Assembly (NCBI GenBank): GCA_012735285.1
Contig: JAAYHT010000162.1
Location: forward strand, 1-9,198
Reading direction: 5' to 3'
Origin: Clostridiales bacterium
GTDB lineage: Bacteria > Bacillota > Clostridia > Peptostreptococcales > Anaerovoracaceae
Length of the DNA: 9,198 bases
Under the pieces are notes generated by a model. The model searched no databases. It worked only from the letters and a program-made list of their open reading frames with translations, and had not been told where the DNA came from. A program made the translations under genes and the position numbers. Shown here piece after piece: positions 1-7,552 of the stretch (position 1 is its first letter; each line of letters starts with the position of its first letter).

Positions 1-87
1 GAGGCAATAAGCAAAGCAACCAAAAAAGCTGAAGAAGAGAAATGTGAATGTGAAGGTTGCAGCTGTAATAATTCTGAAGATAACTAG
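1..87 (+). CDS. C-terminal end of an unidentified protein with a cysteine-rich tail (partial)
   Basis: The reading frame is open from base 1 and stops at TAG (85-87), leaving 28 residues. The segment is Lys/Glu-rich (a KKAEEE stretch) and then carries four cysteines within eight residues (CECEGCSC) before an acidic NNSEDN end. Such a tail could bind a metal or be redox-active, but no fold can be recognised from so little. It ends 37 bp before glyQS on the same strand, so the two are probably co-transcribed. From general memory, some clostridia carry recO or a small DUF4342 (UBA-like) gene just upstream of glyS. This could be one of those, but the visible residues do not prove it. Confidence 0.6.
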   Translation, partial: EAISKATKKAEEEKCECEGCSCNNSEDN

Positions 88-124
88 CAAAAAATAAAGT
101 AGATGGAGTTGACAAAAGATAATT

Positions 125-1528
125 ATGAGCAAAGAACTTACATTGGATATCATCGTAGCATTAGCTAAATCTAGAGGATTTATTTATCATGGATCAGAGA
201 TTTATGGCGGACTGGCTAATACATGGGACTACGGTCCAATAGGTATCGAATTAAAAAATAATATTAAAAGAGCATGGTGGAAGAAGTTCGTTCAGGAATC
301 GAAATATAATGTCGGTTTAGATGCTGCTATATTAATGAATCCCAAAACATGGGTCGCATCAGGGCATGTAAGTGGTTTTTCTGATCCCCTAATCGATTGC
401 AGAAACTGTAAATCAAGATTTCGTGCGGATAAGATTGTAGAGGATTATATCCTTGCTAAAGGAGAAATGGAAGTAACTGTTGACGGTTGGTCCAACAAAA
501 AATTAGAAAGATATATAGAGGAAGAAAAAATACCATGCCCTGATTGCGGTAAAACTGATTTTACACCTATTCGACAATTCAATTTAATGTTTAAAACATT
601 CCAGGGTGTTACAGAGGACTCACAGTCCGAAATTTTTTTAAGACCTGAAACAGCTCAGGGTATTTTTGTTAATTTTAGAAATGTGGCAAGAACTTCGAGG
701 AAGAGAATACCTTTTGGAATAGCCCAAATCGGGAAATCTTTTAGAAATGAAATCACACCTGGGAACTTCATCTTCCGTACTAGGGAATTCGAGCAGATGG
801 AGTTAGAATTCTTCTGTAAACCAGGAACCGATCTTGAATGGTTTTCATATTGGAAAGATTATTGTGTAAATTGGCTATTATCATTAGGTTTAAAGGAAGA
901 AAACATTAGACTTCGCGACCATGAAAAAGAAGAATTATCACATTACAGCAATGCTACTACAGATATAGAGTATCTATTTCCTTTTGGATGGGGAGAGCTA
1001 TGGGGTATTGCTGATAGAACAGACTACGATCTGAAGCAGCATATGGAGCATTCAGGTCAGGACATGAGCTATACCGATCCTGAAACTAATGAGAAATATA
1101 TCCCCTATTGTATAGAACCATCAGTAGGTGTGGATAGACTGGTATTAGCATTTTTATGTGATGCTTATGATGAAGAAAAATTAACTGATTCAAAAGGAAA
1201 AGAAGACAAGAGAGTAGTACTTCGACTACATCCCGTACTAGCTCCTTATAAAGCAGCTGTACTTCCGTTAACAAAGAAATTGAACGAAAAAGCCGAAGCC
1301 TTATATGAAGACCTATTAAAACATCATATGGTTGATTTTGATGTAACAGGAAGTATAGGTAAGAGATATAGAAGACAAGATGAAATAGGAACACCATATT
1401 GCATAACTGTAGACTTTGATACTGAAAGCGATCAGTCTGTTACTATTAGAGATAGAGATACTATGGAACAGATACGCATAGACATTTCCAAAGTTGCGAC
1501 TTATTTAAATGAAAAGCTAGAGTTTTAA
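125..1528 (+). CDS. glyQS: Glycyl-tRNA synthetase, homodimeric (alpha2) class II type
   Basis: Charges tRNA-Gly with glycine using ATP, in the cytoplasm. The 467-residue chain is complete and has the usual length for the single-chain bacterial/archaeal/eukaryotic-like GlyRS, as opposed to the separate GlyQ and GlyS subunits. The N-terminus has the characteristic RGFIYHGSEIYGGLANTWDYGP region (about residues 17-38). Two CxxC pairs (C92/C95 and C138/C141) resemble a zinc-binding insertion. RPETAQGIFVNF (173-184), class II motif 2 with FRNEITPGNF (206-215) and REFEQMELEFF (220-230), HYSNATTDIEY (273-283) and motif 3 GVDRLVLAFL (335-344) form the catalytic core. The anticodon-binding domain spans about 366-467. 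A GGAG (105-108) lies 16 nt before the ATG, which is distant for a ribosome site, but the MSKELTLD start fits the family. The gap to the upstream gene is only 37 bp, too short for a T-box leader. The next gene, ppdK, starts 16 bp after the stop. Confidence 0.97.
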   Translation: MSKELTLDIIVALAKSRGFIYHGSEIYGGLANTWDYGPIGIELKNNIKRAWWKKFVQESKYNVGLDAAILMNPKTWVASGHVSGFSDPLIDCRNCKSRFRADKIVEDYILAKGEMEVTVDGWSNKKLERYIEEEKIPCPDCGKTDFTPIRQFNLMFKTFQGVTEDSQSEIFLRPETAQGIFVNFRNVARTSRKRIPFGIAQIGKSFRNEITPGNFIFRTREFEQMELEFFCKPGTDLEWFSYWKDYCVNWLLSLGLKEENIRLRDHEKEELSHYSNATTDIEYLFPFGWGELWGIADRTDYDLKQHMEHSGQDMSYTDPETNEKYIPYCIEPSVGVDRLVLAFLCDAYDEEKLTDSKGKEDKRVVLRLHPVLAPYKAAVLPLTKKLNEKAEALYEDLLKHHMVDFDVTGSIGKRYRRQDEIGTPYCITVDFDTESDQSVTIRDRDTMEQIRIDISKVATYLNEKLEF

Positions 1529-1533
1529 GGAGG
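1527..1533 (+). promoter_or_regulatory. ppdK ribosome binding site overlapping the glyQS stop
   Basis: AAGGAGG, a full Shine-Dalgarno match, overlaps the last two bases of the glyQS TAA stop (1526-1528). It sits 11 nt before the ppdK ATG at 1545. The overlap supports a glyQS-ppdK operon with ribosomes re-initiating at the junction, and it fixes the ppdK start. Confidence 0.85.
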
Positions 1534-1544
1534 ACATAAACATC

Positions 1545-4178
1545 ATGAGTAGTAAAAAGTATGTATACCTATTTCAAGAGGGAAATGGTACAATGCGTGA
1601 ATTACTCGGAGGTAAGGGTGCTAATCTTGCCGAGATGACTAATTTAGGTATGCCGGTGCCTCCAGGATTTACAATAACTACAGAAGCTTGTACTAAATAT
1701 TACGAAGATGGCGAAGTAATCAGTAATGAGATAAAAGAAGAAGTACTAGAAAATATTAAGAAACTTGAGGAGTTATCGGGGAAAAAGTTTGGGGACAAAG
1801 AAAATCCATTACTGGTATCAGTGCGTTCAGGTGCAAGGGCTTCAATGCCAGGTATGATGGATACTATTCTAAATCTAGGGTTAAATGATGAGGTAACCGA
1901 GAGCTTTGCAAGAAAAACTAATAATCCGCGTTTCGCCTACGATTCATATCGCAGATTCATACAAATGTATTCGGATGTCGTAATGGAAGTGGGCAAATCC
2001 TATTTCGAAAGATTAATAGACGAAATGAAAGAGGAAAAGGGTGCAACCCTTGATACAGAGTTAGATGCAGATGATTTGAAAAAGATTTGCACCTTATTTA
2101 AAGAAGAATATAAAAGGGAAGTGGGATCTGATTTCCCAACTGATCCTATAGAACAGCTTTTCGGAGCTATTAAGGCAGTATTCAGATCATGGAATAATCC
2201 TAGAGCAATTTATTATAGACGTATGAATGATATACCATCTTCTTGGGGAACAGCCGTAAATGTTCAAGCCATGGTCTTCGGGAACATGGGAGAAACATCA
2301 GGCACAGGTGTAGCTTTCTCTAGAAGTCCGGCAACAGGAGAGAAGAAGCTTTTCGGAGAATTTCTAATGAATGCTCAAGGTGAAGATGTAGTTGCAGGAA
2401 TTCGTACGCCTCACAGCATTGATAAGCTTAAAGAGATTAATCCAAAAGTTTATGATGAGTTTTGTGACATAGTATACAAATTAGAAAAGCATTATAAAGA
2501 TATGCAGGATTTAGAGTTTACTATAGAAGAAGGAAAACTCTATATGCTCCAGACCAGAAATGGTAAGAGAACAGCGGCTGCAGCCCTAAAGATTGCATGT
2601 GACCTTGTAGATGAGGGCTTGATTACAGAAGAGGAGGCTGTGCTAAAAATTGATCCAAGACAGCTTGACACTCTTTTACATCCTCATTTTGATCCTGATG
2701 TTTTAAAAACCACAGAACCTATAGGGTCAGGACTTCCTGCATCACCAGGCGCAGCCAGTGGACAAGTTGTCTTTACCGCAGAGGATGCCGCTGAATGGGG
2801 CAAAGCTGGAAAAGACGTTATACTAGTCAGATTGGAGACTTCACCTGAGGATATTGAAGGAATGAACTATTCTAAAGGCATCCTAACCGCACGGGGAGGA
2901 ATGACCTCTCATGCCGCTGTAGTTGCGCGCGGTATGGGTAAATGTTGCGTTTCCGGATGCTCAGAGATTAAAATTAACGAAGAAGAGAAATTGTTTACAC
3001 TTGGAGATATGGTGATTCGTGAGGGAGACTATATATCTTTAGACGGATCAACCGGAAAGATTTATGCTGGAGCGATTCCAACGGTTGAAGCTTCAATTAC
3101 TGGAGAATTTGAACGTTTGAAGGCTTGGGCAGATAAACTCAGAACTTTGAAGGTAAGAACAAATGCTGACACTCCACACGATGCTAAGCAGGCAAGAGAG
3201 TTTGGAGCTGAAGGTATTGGCCTATGCCGCACTGAGCACATGTTCTTTGATTCCAACAGAATATCAGCTATGAGAGAGATGATTGTCTCCAAAACTGTTG
3301 AACAAAGAAGGGCTGCTTTAGCTAAGCTTCTGCCAATGCAGAGAGATGATTTTGAAGGCATTTATGAAGCAATGGAAGGGCTGCCAGTTACGATTCGTTT
3401 CTTGGATCCTCCTTTACATGAGTTCCTTCCTAACGATGAAGATGACATTATTAAATTAGCCCATGAAATGAAAATTGATGTAGCTGAATTAAAGGCAATC
3501 ATTACATCGTTACACGAATTCAATCCTATGATGGGGCACCGTGGATGCAGACTTACAGTATCCTACCCTGAAATAGCTGAGATGCAGACAACAGCTGTTA
3601 TTGAAGCAGCAATAAATGTACAAAAAAGGCATCCTGAATGGAACTTAGTTCCTGAGATCATGATCCCGCTAGTAGGAGAGGCAAAAGAACTTGAATATAT
3701 TAAAGATATTGTTGTAAAAACTGCTGATTCAATCATTGAAAAATCAGGGATTGATTTAAAATATTTAGTAGGTACTATGATTGAAATACCAAGAGCCTGT
3801 CTAACTGCTGATGAAATAGCAGAAGTTGCAGACTTCTTCTCCTTCGGCACAAATGATTTAACACAGATGACATTCGGCTTCAGCCGGGATGACGCAGGCT
3901 CATTCTTAGATGCATATTATGAAAAAGGCATTTATGAAAATGATCCCTTTGCAAGATTGGACCAGAAGGGAGTCGGAAAACTTGTTGATATGGCTGTGGA
4001 GCTAGGTAAGAAAGCTAAGGCAGATCTAAAATTGGGAATATGTGGGGAACATGGAGGAGATCCTTCATCTGTTGAATTCTGTCATAAGGTGGGTTTGGAT
4101 TACGTCTCGTGCTCACCGTTCAGAGTTCCGATTGCAAGGCTAGCTGCAGCCCAGGCAGCTGTGAAATATAATAAGTAA
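1545..4178 (+). CDS. ppdK: Pyruvate, phosphate dikinase (PPi-dependent)
   Basis: Interconverts pyruvate + ATP + Pi and PEP + AMP + PPi in the cytoplasm. In anaerobes it can run glycolytically with PPi or make PEP. The 877 residues match the usual bacterial length and all domains are present. The N-terminal ATP-grasp part has GGKGANLAEM (22-31), SVRSGARASMPGMMDT (92-107) and the LQTRNGKRTA region (about 335-344). The central swivelling phosphohistidine domain has GGMTSHAAVVARG with catalytic His456 and the neighbouring Thr454, the usual site of regulatory phosphorylation where a PDRP/PSRP-type kinase exists. The C-terminal PEP/pyruvate TIM barrel has GLCRTEHMFF (559-568), NPMMGHRGCRL (660-670), GTMIEIPRA (743-751), SFGTNDLTQM (766-775) and GICGEHGG with catalytic Cys833. 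It shares an operon with glyQS. No PSRP/YqfL-type regulator or CBS-domain gene adjoins it here. Confidence 0.98.
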   Translation: MSSKKYVYLFQEGNGTMRELLGGKGANLAEMTNLGMPVPPGFTITTEACTKYYEDGEVISNEIKEEVLENIKKLEELSGKKFGDKENPLLVSVRSGARASMPGMMDTILNLGLNDEVTESFARKTNNPRFAYDSYRRFIQMYSDVVMEVGKSYFERLIDEMKEEKGATLDTELDADDLKKICTLFKEEYKREVGSDFPTDPIEQLFGAIKAVFRSWNNPRAIYYRRMNDIPSSWGTAVNVQAMVFGNMGETSGTGVAFSRSPATGEKKLFGEFLMNAQGEDVVAGIRTPHSIDKLKEINPKVYDEFCDIVYKLEKHYKDMQDLEFTIEEGKLYMLQTRNGKRTAAAALKIACDLVDEGLITEEEAVLKIDPRQLDTLLHPHFDPDVLKTTEPIGSGLPASPGAASGQVVFTAEDAAEWGKAGKDVILVRLETSPEDIEGMNYSKGILTARGGMTSHAAVVARGMGKCCVSGCSEIKINEEEKLFTLGDMVIREGDYISLDGSTGKIYAGAIPTVEASITGEFERLKAWADKLRTLKVRTNADTPHDAKQAREFGAEGIGLCRTEHMFFDSNRISAMREMIVSKTVEQRRAALAKLLPMQRDDFEGIYEAMEGLPVTIRFLDPPLHEFLPNDEDDIIKLAHEMKIDVAELKAIITSLHEFNPMMGHRGCRLTVSYPEIAEMQTTAVIEAAINVQKRHPEWNLVPEIMIPLVGEAKELEYIKDIVVKTADSIIEKSGIDLKYLVGTMIEIPRACLTADEIAEVADFFSFGTNDLTQMTFGFSRDDAGSFLDAYYEKGIYENDPFARLDQKGVGKLVDMAVELGKKAKADLKLGICGEHGGDPSSVEFCHKVGLDYVSCSPFRVPIARLAAAQAAVKYNK

Positions 4179-4192
4179 GGATTAAAAATATA

Positions 4193-4229
4193 AGGGTACT
4201 GACACACAAGTCTATGAGGTCAGTACCCT
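4193..4229. terminator. Bidirectional intrinsic terminator between ppdK and the convergent oxidoreductase gene
   Basis: AGGGTACTGAC (4193-4203) and GTCAGTACCCT (4219-4229) form a perfect 11-bp stem with a 15-nt loop. It lies 14 bp after the ppdK stop and 39 bp beyond the stop of the minus-strand gene. On the minus strand the stem is followed by TTATATTTTTAATC, a good T-rich tail. On the plus strand the tail (AGTTAATTTAGTT) is weaker. Both transcripts probably end here. Confidence 0.85.
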
Positions 4230-4268
4230 AGTTAATTTAGTTAGAAATCAGATCAGTCTCATCAATAA

Positions 4269-6281
4269 TTATATCGCTGCACCTACTGCAGAGCCATCTC
4301 TTATCGCTGTCATGATGGTTCCTGGTTTTTGTGCATCACCAACAAGCCAAACTTTTTTCTCAGATCGAGCGTATACTTCTTTAAATAATGTATCGTTTGC
4401 AGTGTAGCCAATCGAAAGTACAATGTTGTCTGCTTCGATTGTTACGTCACCATCCTTACTTTTAATTGTGACTTGTGACCCTGTAAACTCTTTTACTATT
4501 GAGTTCAAGTAGACAGGTATATTATGATAGACTACTAATTCTTGAAGCATCTGGAGATTCGGAGGGGCAATAGGTTCTACTGGTGCCAGCAAGAGACCTT
4601 CTCTTGCCTCAACAATTGATACCTCATGGCCCTTCTCTTTAAGCCAAACTGCGGTTTCGATACCGACTTGTCCTCCCCCTACCAAGACAATGCGTTTACC
4701 TAGATTAGCACTGGCAGTAAGCGCCTCTACTGCTGTGACTACTTTCTCATGTTGACCTCCGGGAATTTCAATAGTTTTTGCAGTACTTCCTGTTGCTATT
4801 ACAATCTCGTCGGTATCTAAATTAAGTATATCTTCAACGCTCATTTTTTTGTTTAATATAACCTCAACATCTAGTTTCTCCAATTGGAGTTTATACCAGT
4901 CTAATAACAACTTATCTCGGAACTTAAAATCTGGCACATGGGCAGGTACAACCAAACCACCCAATTCTTTTCCTGCCTCATATATTGTTACTTTATGTCC
5001 TCTAGAGGCTGCAACACGAGCAGCTTCCATTCCTGCTATGCCTCCACCTATAATCGAAACCCTTTTTACTATTGGTACTTTACTATATTTTTCAGCAAGC
5101 TTGGTTTCATTGAATACATCTGGGTTAACGGCACACTGCATACTAAGACCGCTTAGAACTCTAGCAAGACAGCCATTGTTACAATAAATACAGGGGCGAA
5201 TATTTTGTGTGTCTCCACGCTTAACTTTATCCGCCCACTCCGCATCGGCAACTAAGCCTCGACCCAAAGATAGAGCGTCTATCAAACCTTCTTCAACAGC
5301 CTTGTTAGCCAGATCCGGATCACTTAGTTTGCCGGGGCAGATAACGGGGATGTTTAATGCTTTCTTAAGTATCTGCGCTTCTTCCAAGTACGTGCCTTCT
5401 GGCATATACATTGGTGGGTAAAGCCAATAGAGAGAATCATATGTACCTGTTCCAAATAGAATAGCATCAAAGCCTGCTTCTTCAAGCATTTTTCCAATCT
5501 TTAAGCTTTCTTCTAGGTCCCGGCCATATTCGGTATATTCTTCTCCCGGAAGCTGGCCCACACCTTCTGCTTTCATATGAGCTTTAGTTCCAAGCCTGGT
5601 AGTGACTGGAAAATCTGGGCCGCATTTTTCTTTGATGCCTTTTACGATTTCGGTAATAATACGAATCTTGTTTTCTAAACTTCCGCCGTATTCATCTGTT
5701 CTGTGATTGAATGCATCTGTTGCAAACTGGTCGCCTAAGTAGCCACCTTTAACGCCATTAATATTAATGCCGTCACAACCTGCCTGTTTGGATAATACAG
5801 CTCCTTCAATAGTAGCATCGATCAATCTCTTGATTTCTTCTTTTGTTAATTCTCGACAAATCACGTTGGGATCCCAGCGGTTTCTAACGGGAGAGGGTGC
5901 TATTGGCAATACACCTGGAGATGCTGCGGGAAAACCTGTTCTGCCTGAACCCAGTTGAATTTGGAAGAATAATTTGGCACCATATCTGTGAACAGCTTCG
6001 GTGAGTTTTTTAGTTTTTACTATAAATTCTTCTGGAACGGCAAAAGGAGATTTGTTAAAGTTTGCTTTTTCTAGATCTGCATCAGGAAAGCTTGCTCCAA
6101 CAATTATTAACCCGACTCCATGTTTTGCGCGTTCTGCATAATAGTTAATTGTTTCATCAGTAACATTTTTGTTTTCATCAAGCCAACCATTTGGTAGCAT
6201 TGGAGCCATGCAGATTCTGTTTTTGATCTCTAGATTACCAATCTTAAATGGTTTGAACAATGCTTCATACTTTAAACTCAT
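4269..6281 (-). CDS. Old-yellow-enzyme family NAD(P)H:flavin oxidoreductase, 2-enoate reductase / 2,4-dienoyl-CoA reductase-like (FMN, 4Fe-4S, FAD)
   Basis: Likely reduces an activated C=C bond of an enoate, enal or enoyl compound. Electrons pass from NAD(P)H to FAD, then a 4Fe-4S cluster, then FMN. The 670 residues show three parts. First is an FMN TIM barrel (about 1-355), with the N-terminal LFKPFKIGNLEIKNRICMAPM region, the active-site segment GGYLGDQF (Y181 aligns with the catalytic Tyr of E. coli FadH) and NHRTDEYGGSLENKIR. Second is a cluster motif, C364-x2-C367-x3-C371-x11-C383. Third is a two-dinucleotide-fold module with FAD motif IIGGGIAGMEA (410-420), a second GGGQVG (535-540) ending at acidic E558, which suggests NADH over NADPH, and VGDA (647-650). 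AAAGGGGG (6288-6295) lies 6 nt before the ATG. The gene has its own promoter. Relatives include FldZ, clostridial enoate reductase and BaiCD/BaiH. The substrate cannot be read from sequence, and two His usual in that group appear replaced (see findings). Confidence 0.93.
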   Translation of the reverse strand: MSLKYEALFKPFKIGNLEIKNRICMAPMLPNGWLDENKNVTDETINYYAERAKHGVGLIIVGASFPDADLEKANFNKSPFAVPEEFIVKTKKLTEAVHRYGAKLFFQIQLGSGRTGFPAASPGVLPIAPSPVRNRWDPNVICRELTKEEIKRLIDATIEGAVLSKQAGCDGININGVKGGYLGDQFATDAFNHRTDEYGGSLENKIRIITEIVKGIKEKCGPDFPVTTRLGTKAHMKAEGVGQLPGEEYTEYGRDLEESLKIGKMLEEAGFDAILFGTGTYDSLYWLYPPMYMPEGTYLEEAQILKKALNIPVICPGKLSDPDLANKAVEEGLIDALSLGRGLVADAEWADKVKRGDTQNIRPCIYCNNGCLARVLSGLSMQCAVNPDVFNETKLAEKYSKVPIVKRVSIIGGGIAGMEAARVAASRGHKVTIYEAGKELGGLVVPAHVPDFKFRDKLLLDWYKLQLEKLDVEVILNKKMSVEDILNLDTDEIVIATGSTAKTIEIPGGQHEKVVTAVEALTASANLGKRIVLVGGGQVGIETAVWLKEKGHEVSIVEAREGLLLAPVEPIAPPNLQMLQELVVYHNIPVYLNSIVKEFTGSQVTIKSKDGDVTIEADNIVLSIGYTANDTLFKEVYARSEKKVWLVGDAQKPGTIMTAIRDGSAVGAAI

Positions 6282-6329
6282 ATGAATCCCCCTTTACTAT
6301 TGACAACTGTAACAATAACGGAACAGCAA

Positions 6330-6358
6330 ATTATTGTGAACGCGCTAAGTCAATTCAA
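6330..6358 (-). promoter_or_regulatory. Sigma-A-type promoter of the enoate-reductase-like gene
   Basis: On the minus strand, TTGAAT (6358-6353) and AATAAT (6335-6330) are separated by exactly 17 bp. Transcription would start near 6323, giving a leader of about 40 nt with the AAAGGGGG ribosome site at 6295-6288. The gene is therefore probably expressed separately from the SRAP gene upstream. Confidence 0.55.
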
Positions 6359-6370
6359 ATGTAACATTTG
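6356..6370. promoter_or_regulatory. Candidate operator: 15-bp palindrome over the -35 box
   Basis: CAAATGT-A-ACATTTG is a perfect inverted repeat with 7-bp arms and a one-base centre. It overlaps the last three bases of the predicted -35 element (6353-6358). The size and position are typical of a dimeric repressor or activator site. The centre is too tight for a good RNA hairpin and no T-run follows, so it is unlikely to be a terminator for the SRAP gene. The cognate regulator is not in the window. Confidence 0.45.
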
Positions 6371-6387
6371 GAAAAGATTTTGTAAAC

Positions 6388-6990
6388 TTACATTTTAATT
6401 TCGCACTGCTCAGAAATATCTTGATTGTCCCACGGTTTTGATATGAGTTTTGGTCCCTCATTTGATAGGATTGACTGGGCTGAGTCCCGGTCTGTAAGCC
6501 AGTTGCGAATATGTATTGGCTCCAGCACTACAGGCATACGATTGTGAATGCGAGAAATGGAATCATTGGCTGCTTTGGTTAAAATGACAAAGCGGTTCTC
6601 ATCATCAAAAATGCTGTAAAGGCCCGCCATGTATAGTATGTTAGAGTCGGGCATGTTAAACAGAAATTTTCTCTTTTCACTATCCCATTCAAAAAAGCCA
6701 GTGGAGGGAATTACACAGCGGCGACTTTGCATTGCAGCCCTGAACATTGGTTTTTCACTAGCGGTTTCCGCCCTTGCGTTAATGATCAGCTGTTTGTTCT
6801 TAAAACCAGGGAATCCCCATATCATTAGCTGAGGCTTCATTTCATTAGTTTCGCAGAGCAATACCGGTGCTATATTAGAAGGAAAGATCTCACCTGTTTT
6901 CATTTTTTCCTTTTTTGGATCATCAATCTTTGAAAAGATATAATCCAGATCATCTAATTTGTCTGTAAAGAGGGTGTATCTACCGCACAT
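6388..6990 (-). CDS. SRAP-domain protein (SOS response-associated peptidase; YedK/HMCES-like abasic-site shield)
   Basis: Members of this family crosslink covalently to abasic sites in single-stranded DNA through the amino group and thiol of Cys2 once Met1 is removed, protecting the site during replication. The 200-residue protein starts with the invariant MCGRYTLF, so the start is certain. It keeps NARAETASEKPMF (N71), GFFEW (E101) and the HNRMPVVL loop (H149), matching YedK's Asn75/Glu105/His160 active-site set. The usual WGLIP is WGFPG here (58-62). GGAG (7001-6998) sits 7 nt before the ATG. The gene is divergent from the thioesterase gene, and the enoate-reductase-like gene follows 106 bp downstream on the same strand. 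No LexA-type box is evident in its promoter. Confidence 0.95.
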   Translation of the reverse strand: MCGRYTLFTDKLDDLDYIFSKIDDPKKEKMKTGEIFPSNIAPVLLCETNEMKPQLMIWGFPGFKNKQLIINARAETASEKPMFRAAMQSRRCVIPSTGFFEWDSEKRKFLFNMPDSNILYMAGLYSIFDDENRFVILTKAANDSISRIHNRMPVVLEPIHIRNWLTDRDSAQSILSNEGPKLISKPWDNQDISEQCEIKM

Positions 6991-7025
6991 ATTAGAACTC
7001 CATATTTAAAGGTATTATTGTGTCA

Positions 7026-7034
7026 ATTATAGCA
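7026..7034 (-). promoter_or_regulatory. Extended -10 promoter of the SRAP gene
   Basis: On the minus strand, TGC-TATAAT (7034-7026) is a consensus -10 with the TGn extension, about 36 bp before the start codon. No good -35 hexamer is found 16-18 bp upstream, which is usual for extended -10 promoters. Transcription would begin near 7019. Confidence 0.5.
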
Positions 7035-7101
7035 CAAATTACTAATTTAATACCTAAGTAGCGATAATATAAACAGTCCAATGTATTATTTTCTATTTTC
7101 A

Positions 7102-7110
7102 TGATATTAT
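7102..7110 (+). promoter_or_regulatory. Candidate extended -10 promoter of the thioesterase gene
   Basis: TGA-TATTAT (7102-7110) matches an extended -10. The hexamer 17 bp upstream (TGTATT) is a poor -35. It lies about 50 bp before the ATG in a gene-free divergent region (6991-7162) that must serve both flanking genes. Confidence 0.35.
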
Positions 7111-7162
7111 TACAGTGTCAGCAATCGTTTGAATAGCCTATCTATAGTAAGGAGGAGTTCTG

Positions 7163-7552
7163 ATGAGCAGAATAAAACAAATATTTGAGGATGAAAATTT
7201 TGAAAAGGGTATAAAGTCAGTAATTAGTAATTTTAAGGAAGCGAGTCGAGTTAGCAAGTCAATGGATCCAAGTTTTTATAGTTATAGTACGGAAAATCAG
7301 ACAGTCACTATAGAGTTCCCTGTGCTTGAATATCAGCTTAATGAGCATGATACTATGCATGCGGGGTTTATAGCAACTGCTTTCGACGAGGCCCTTGGTA
7401 TTTTTGCTTCTTACCTTTGTGAAGGTAAACCCTCAGTTTCTATAAATATTTCGCTGAATTATATAAAACCCATCCCGAAAAATGATTCTATCTTGATAAC
7501 TGCTAAAGTTACATCTTTGGGAAGAAGGTTTATAACCATGTCTGGCGAATGA
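7163..7552 (+). CDS. PaaI-like hotdog-fold thioesterase, stopped early by an in-frame TGA
   Basis: A hotdog-fold protein of the PaaI/acyl-CoA thioesterase group, which hydrolyses acyl-CoA thioesters as a dimer or tetramer. AAGGAGG (7149-7155) lies 7 nt before the ATG. The long helix motif MHAGFIATAFDEALG (65-79) carries H66, G68 and D75, the usual catalytic region (HGG...D). SVSINISLNYIKPIP (91-105) and SILITAKVTSLGRRFITMSG (109-128) are the following strands of the fold. Translation ends at TGA (7550-7552) after 129 residues. The family normally has one more strand, which is encoded in the same frame directly after the TGA, up to TAA at 7613-7615. The full frame would give 150 residues, a normal family length. 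Either it is a recently inactivated gene or the TGA is read through. It is the only TGA stop among the genes here. Confidence 0.75.
   Translation: MSRIKQIFEDENFEKGIKSVISNFKEASRVSKSMDPSFYSYSTENQTVTIEFPVLEYQLNEHDTMHAGFIATAFDEALGIFASYLCEGKPSVSINISLNYIKPIPKNDSILITAKVTSLGRRFITMSGE

Noticed and set aside
109..114. A perfect TTGACA just before the glyQS start, as a promoter
   Set aside because: No -10 lies 16-18 bp downstream, and the position would put the start inside the coding region.
88..124. T-box riboswitch controlling glyQS
   Set aside because: Only 37 bp separate it from the upstream stop, far too short for a T-box leader and terminator.
4849..5187. Plus-strand open frame inside the oxidoreductase gene
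   Set aside because: It lies fully antisense to a well-supported conserved gene, has no ribosome site and no recognisable domain. The other antisense frames in glyQS, ppdK and the SRAP gene were dropped for the same reason.
6991..7162. LexA/SOS box controlling the SRAP gene
   Set aside because: No GAAC-N4-GTTC-type or CGAAC...GTTYG-type site was found in the divergent region.
7550..7552. TGA as a reassigned Trp codon (Mycoplasma-like code)
   Set aside because: Tryptophan is encoded by TGG throughout, no other gene here has an internal TGA, and the gene content fits Clostridia with the standard code.
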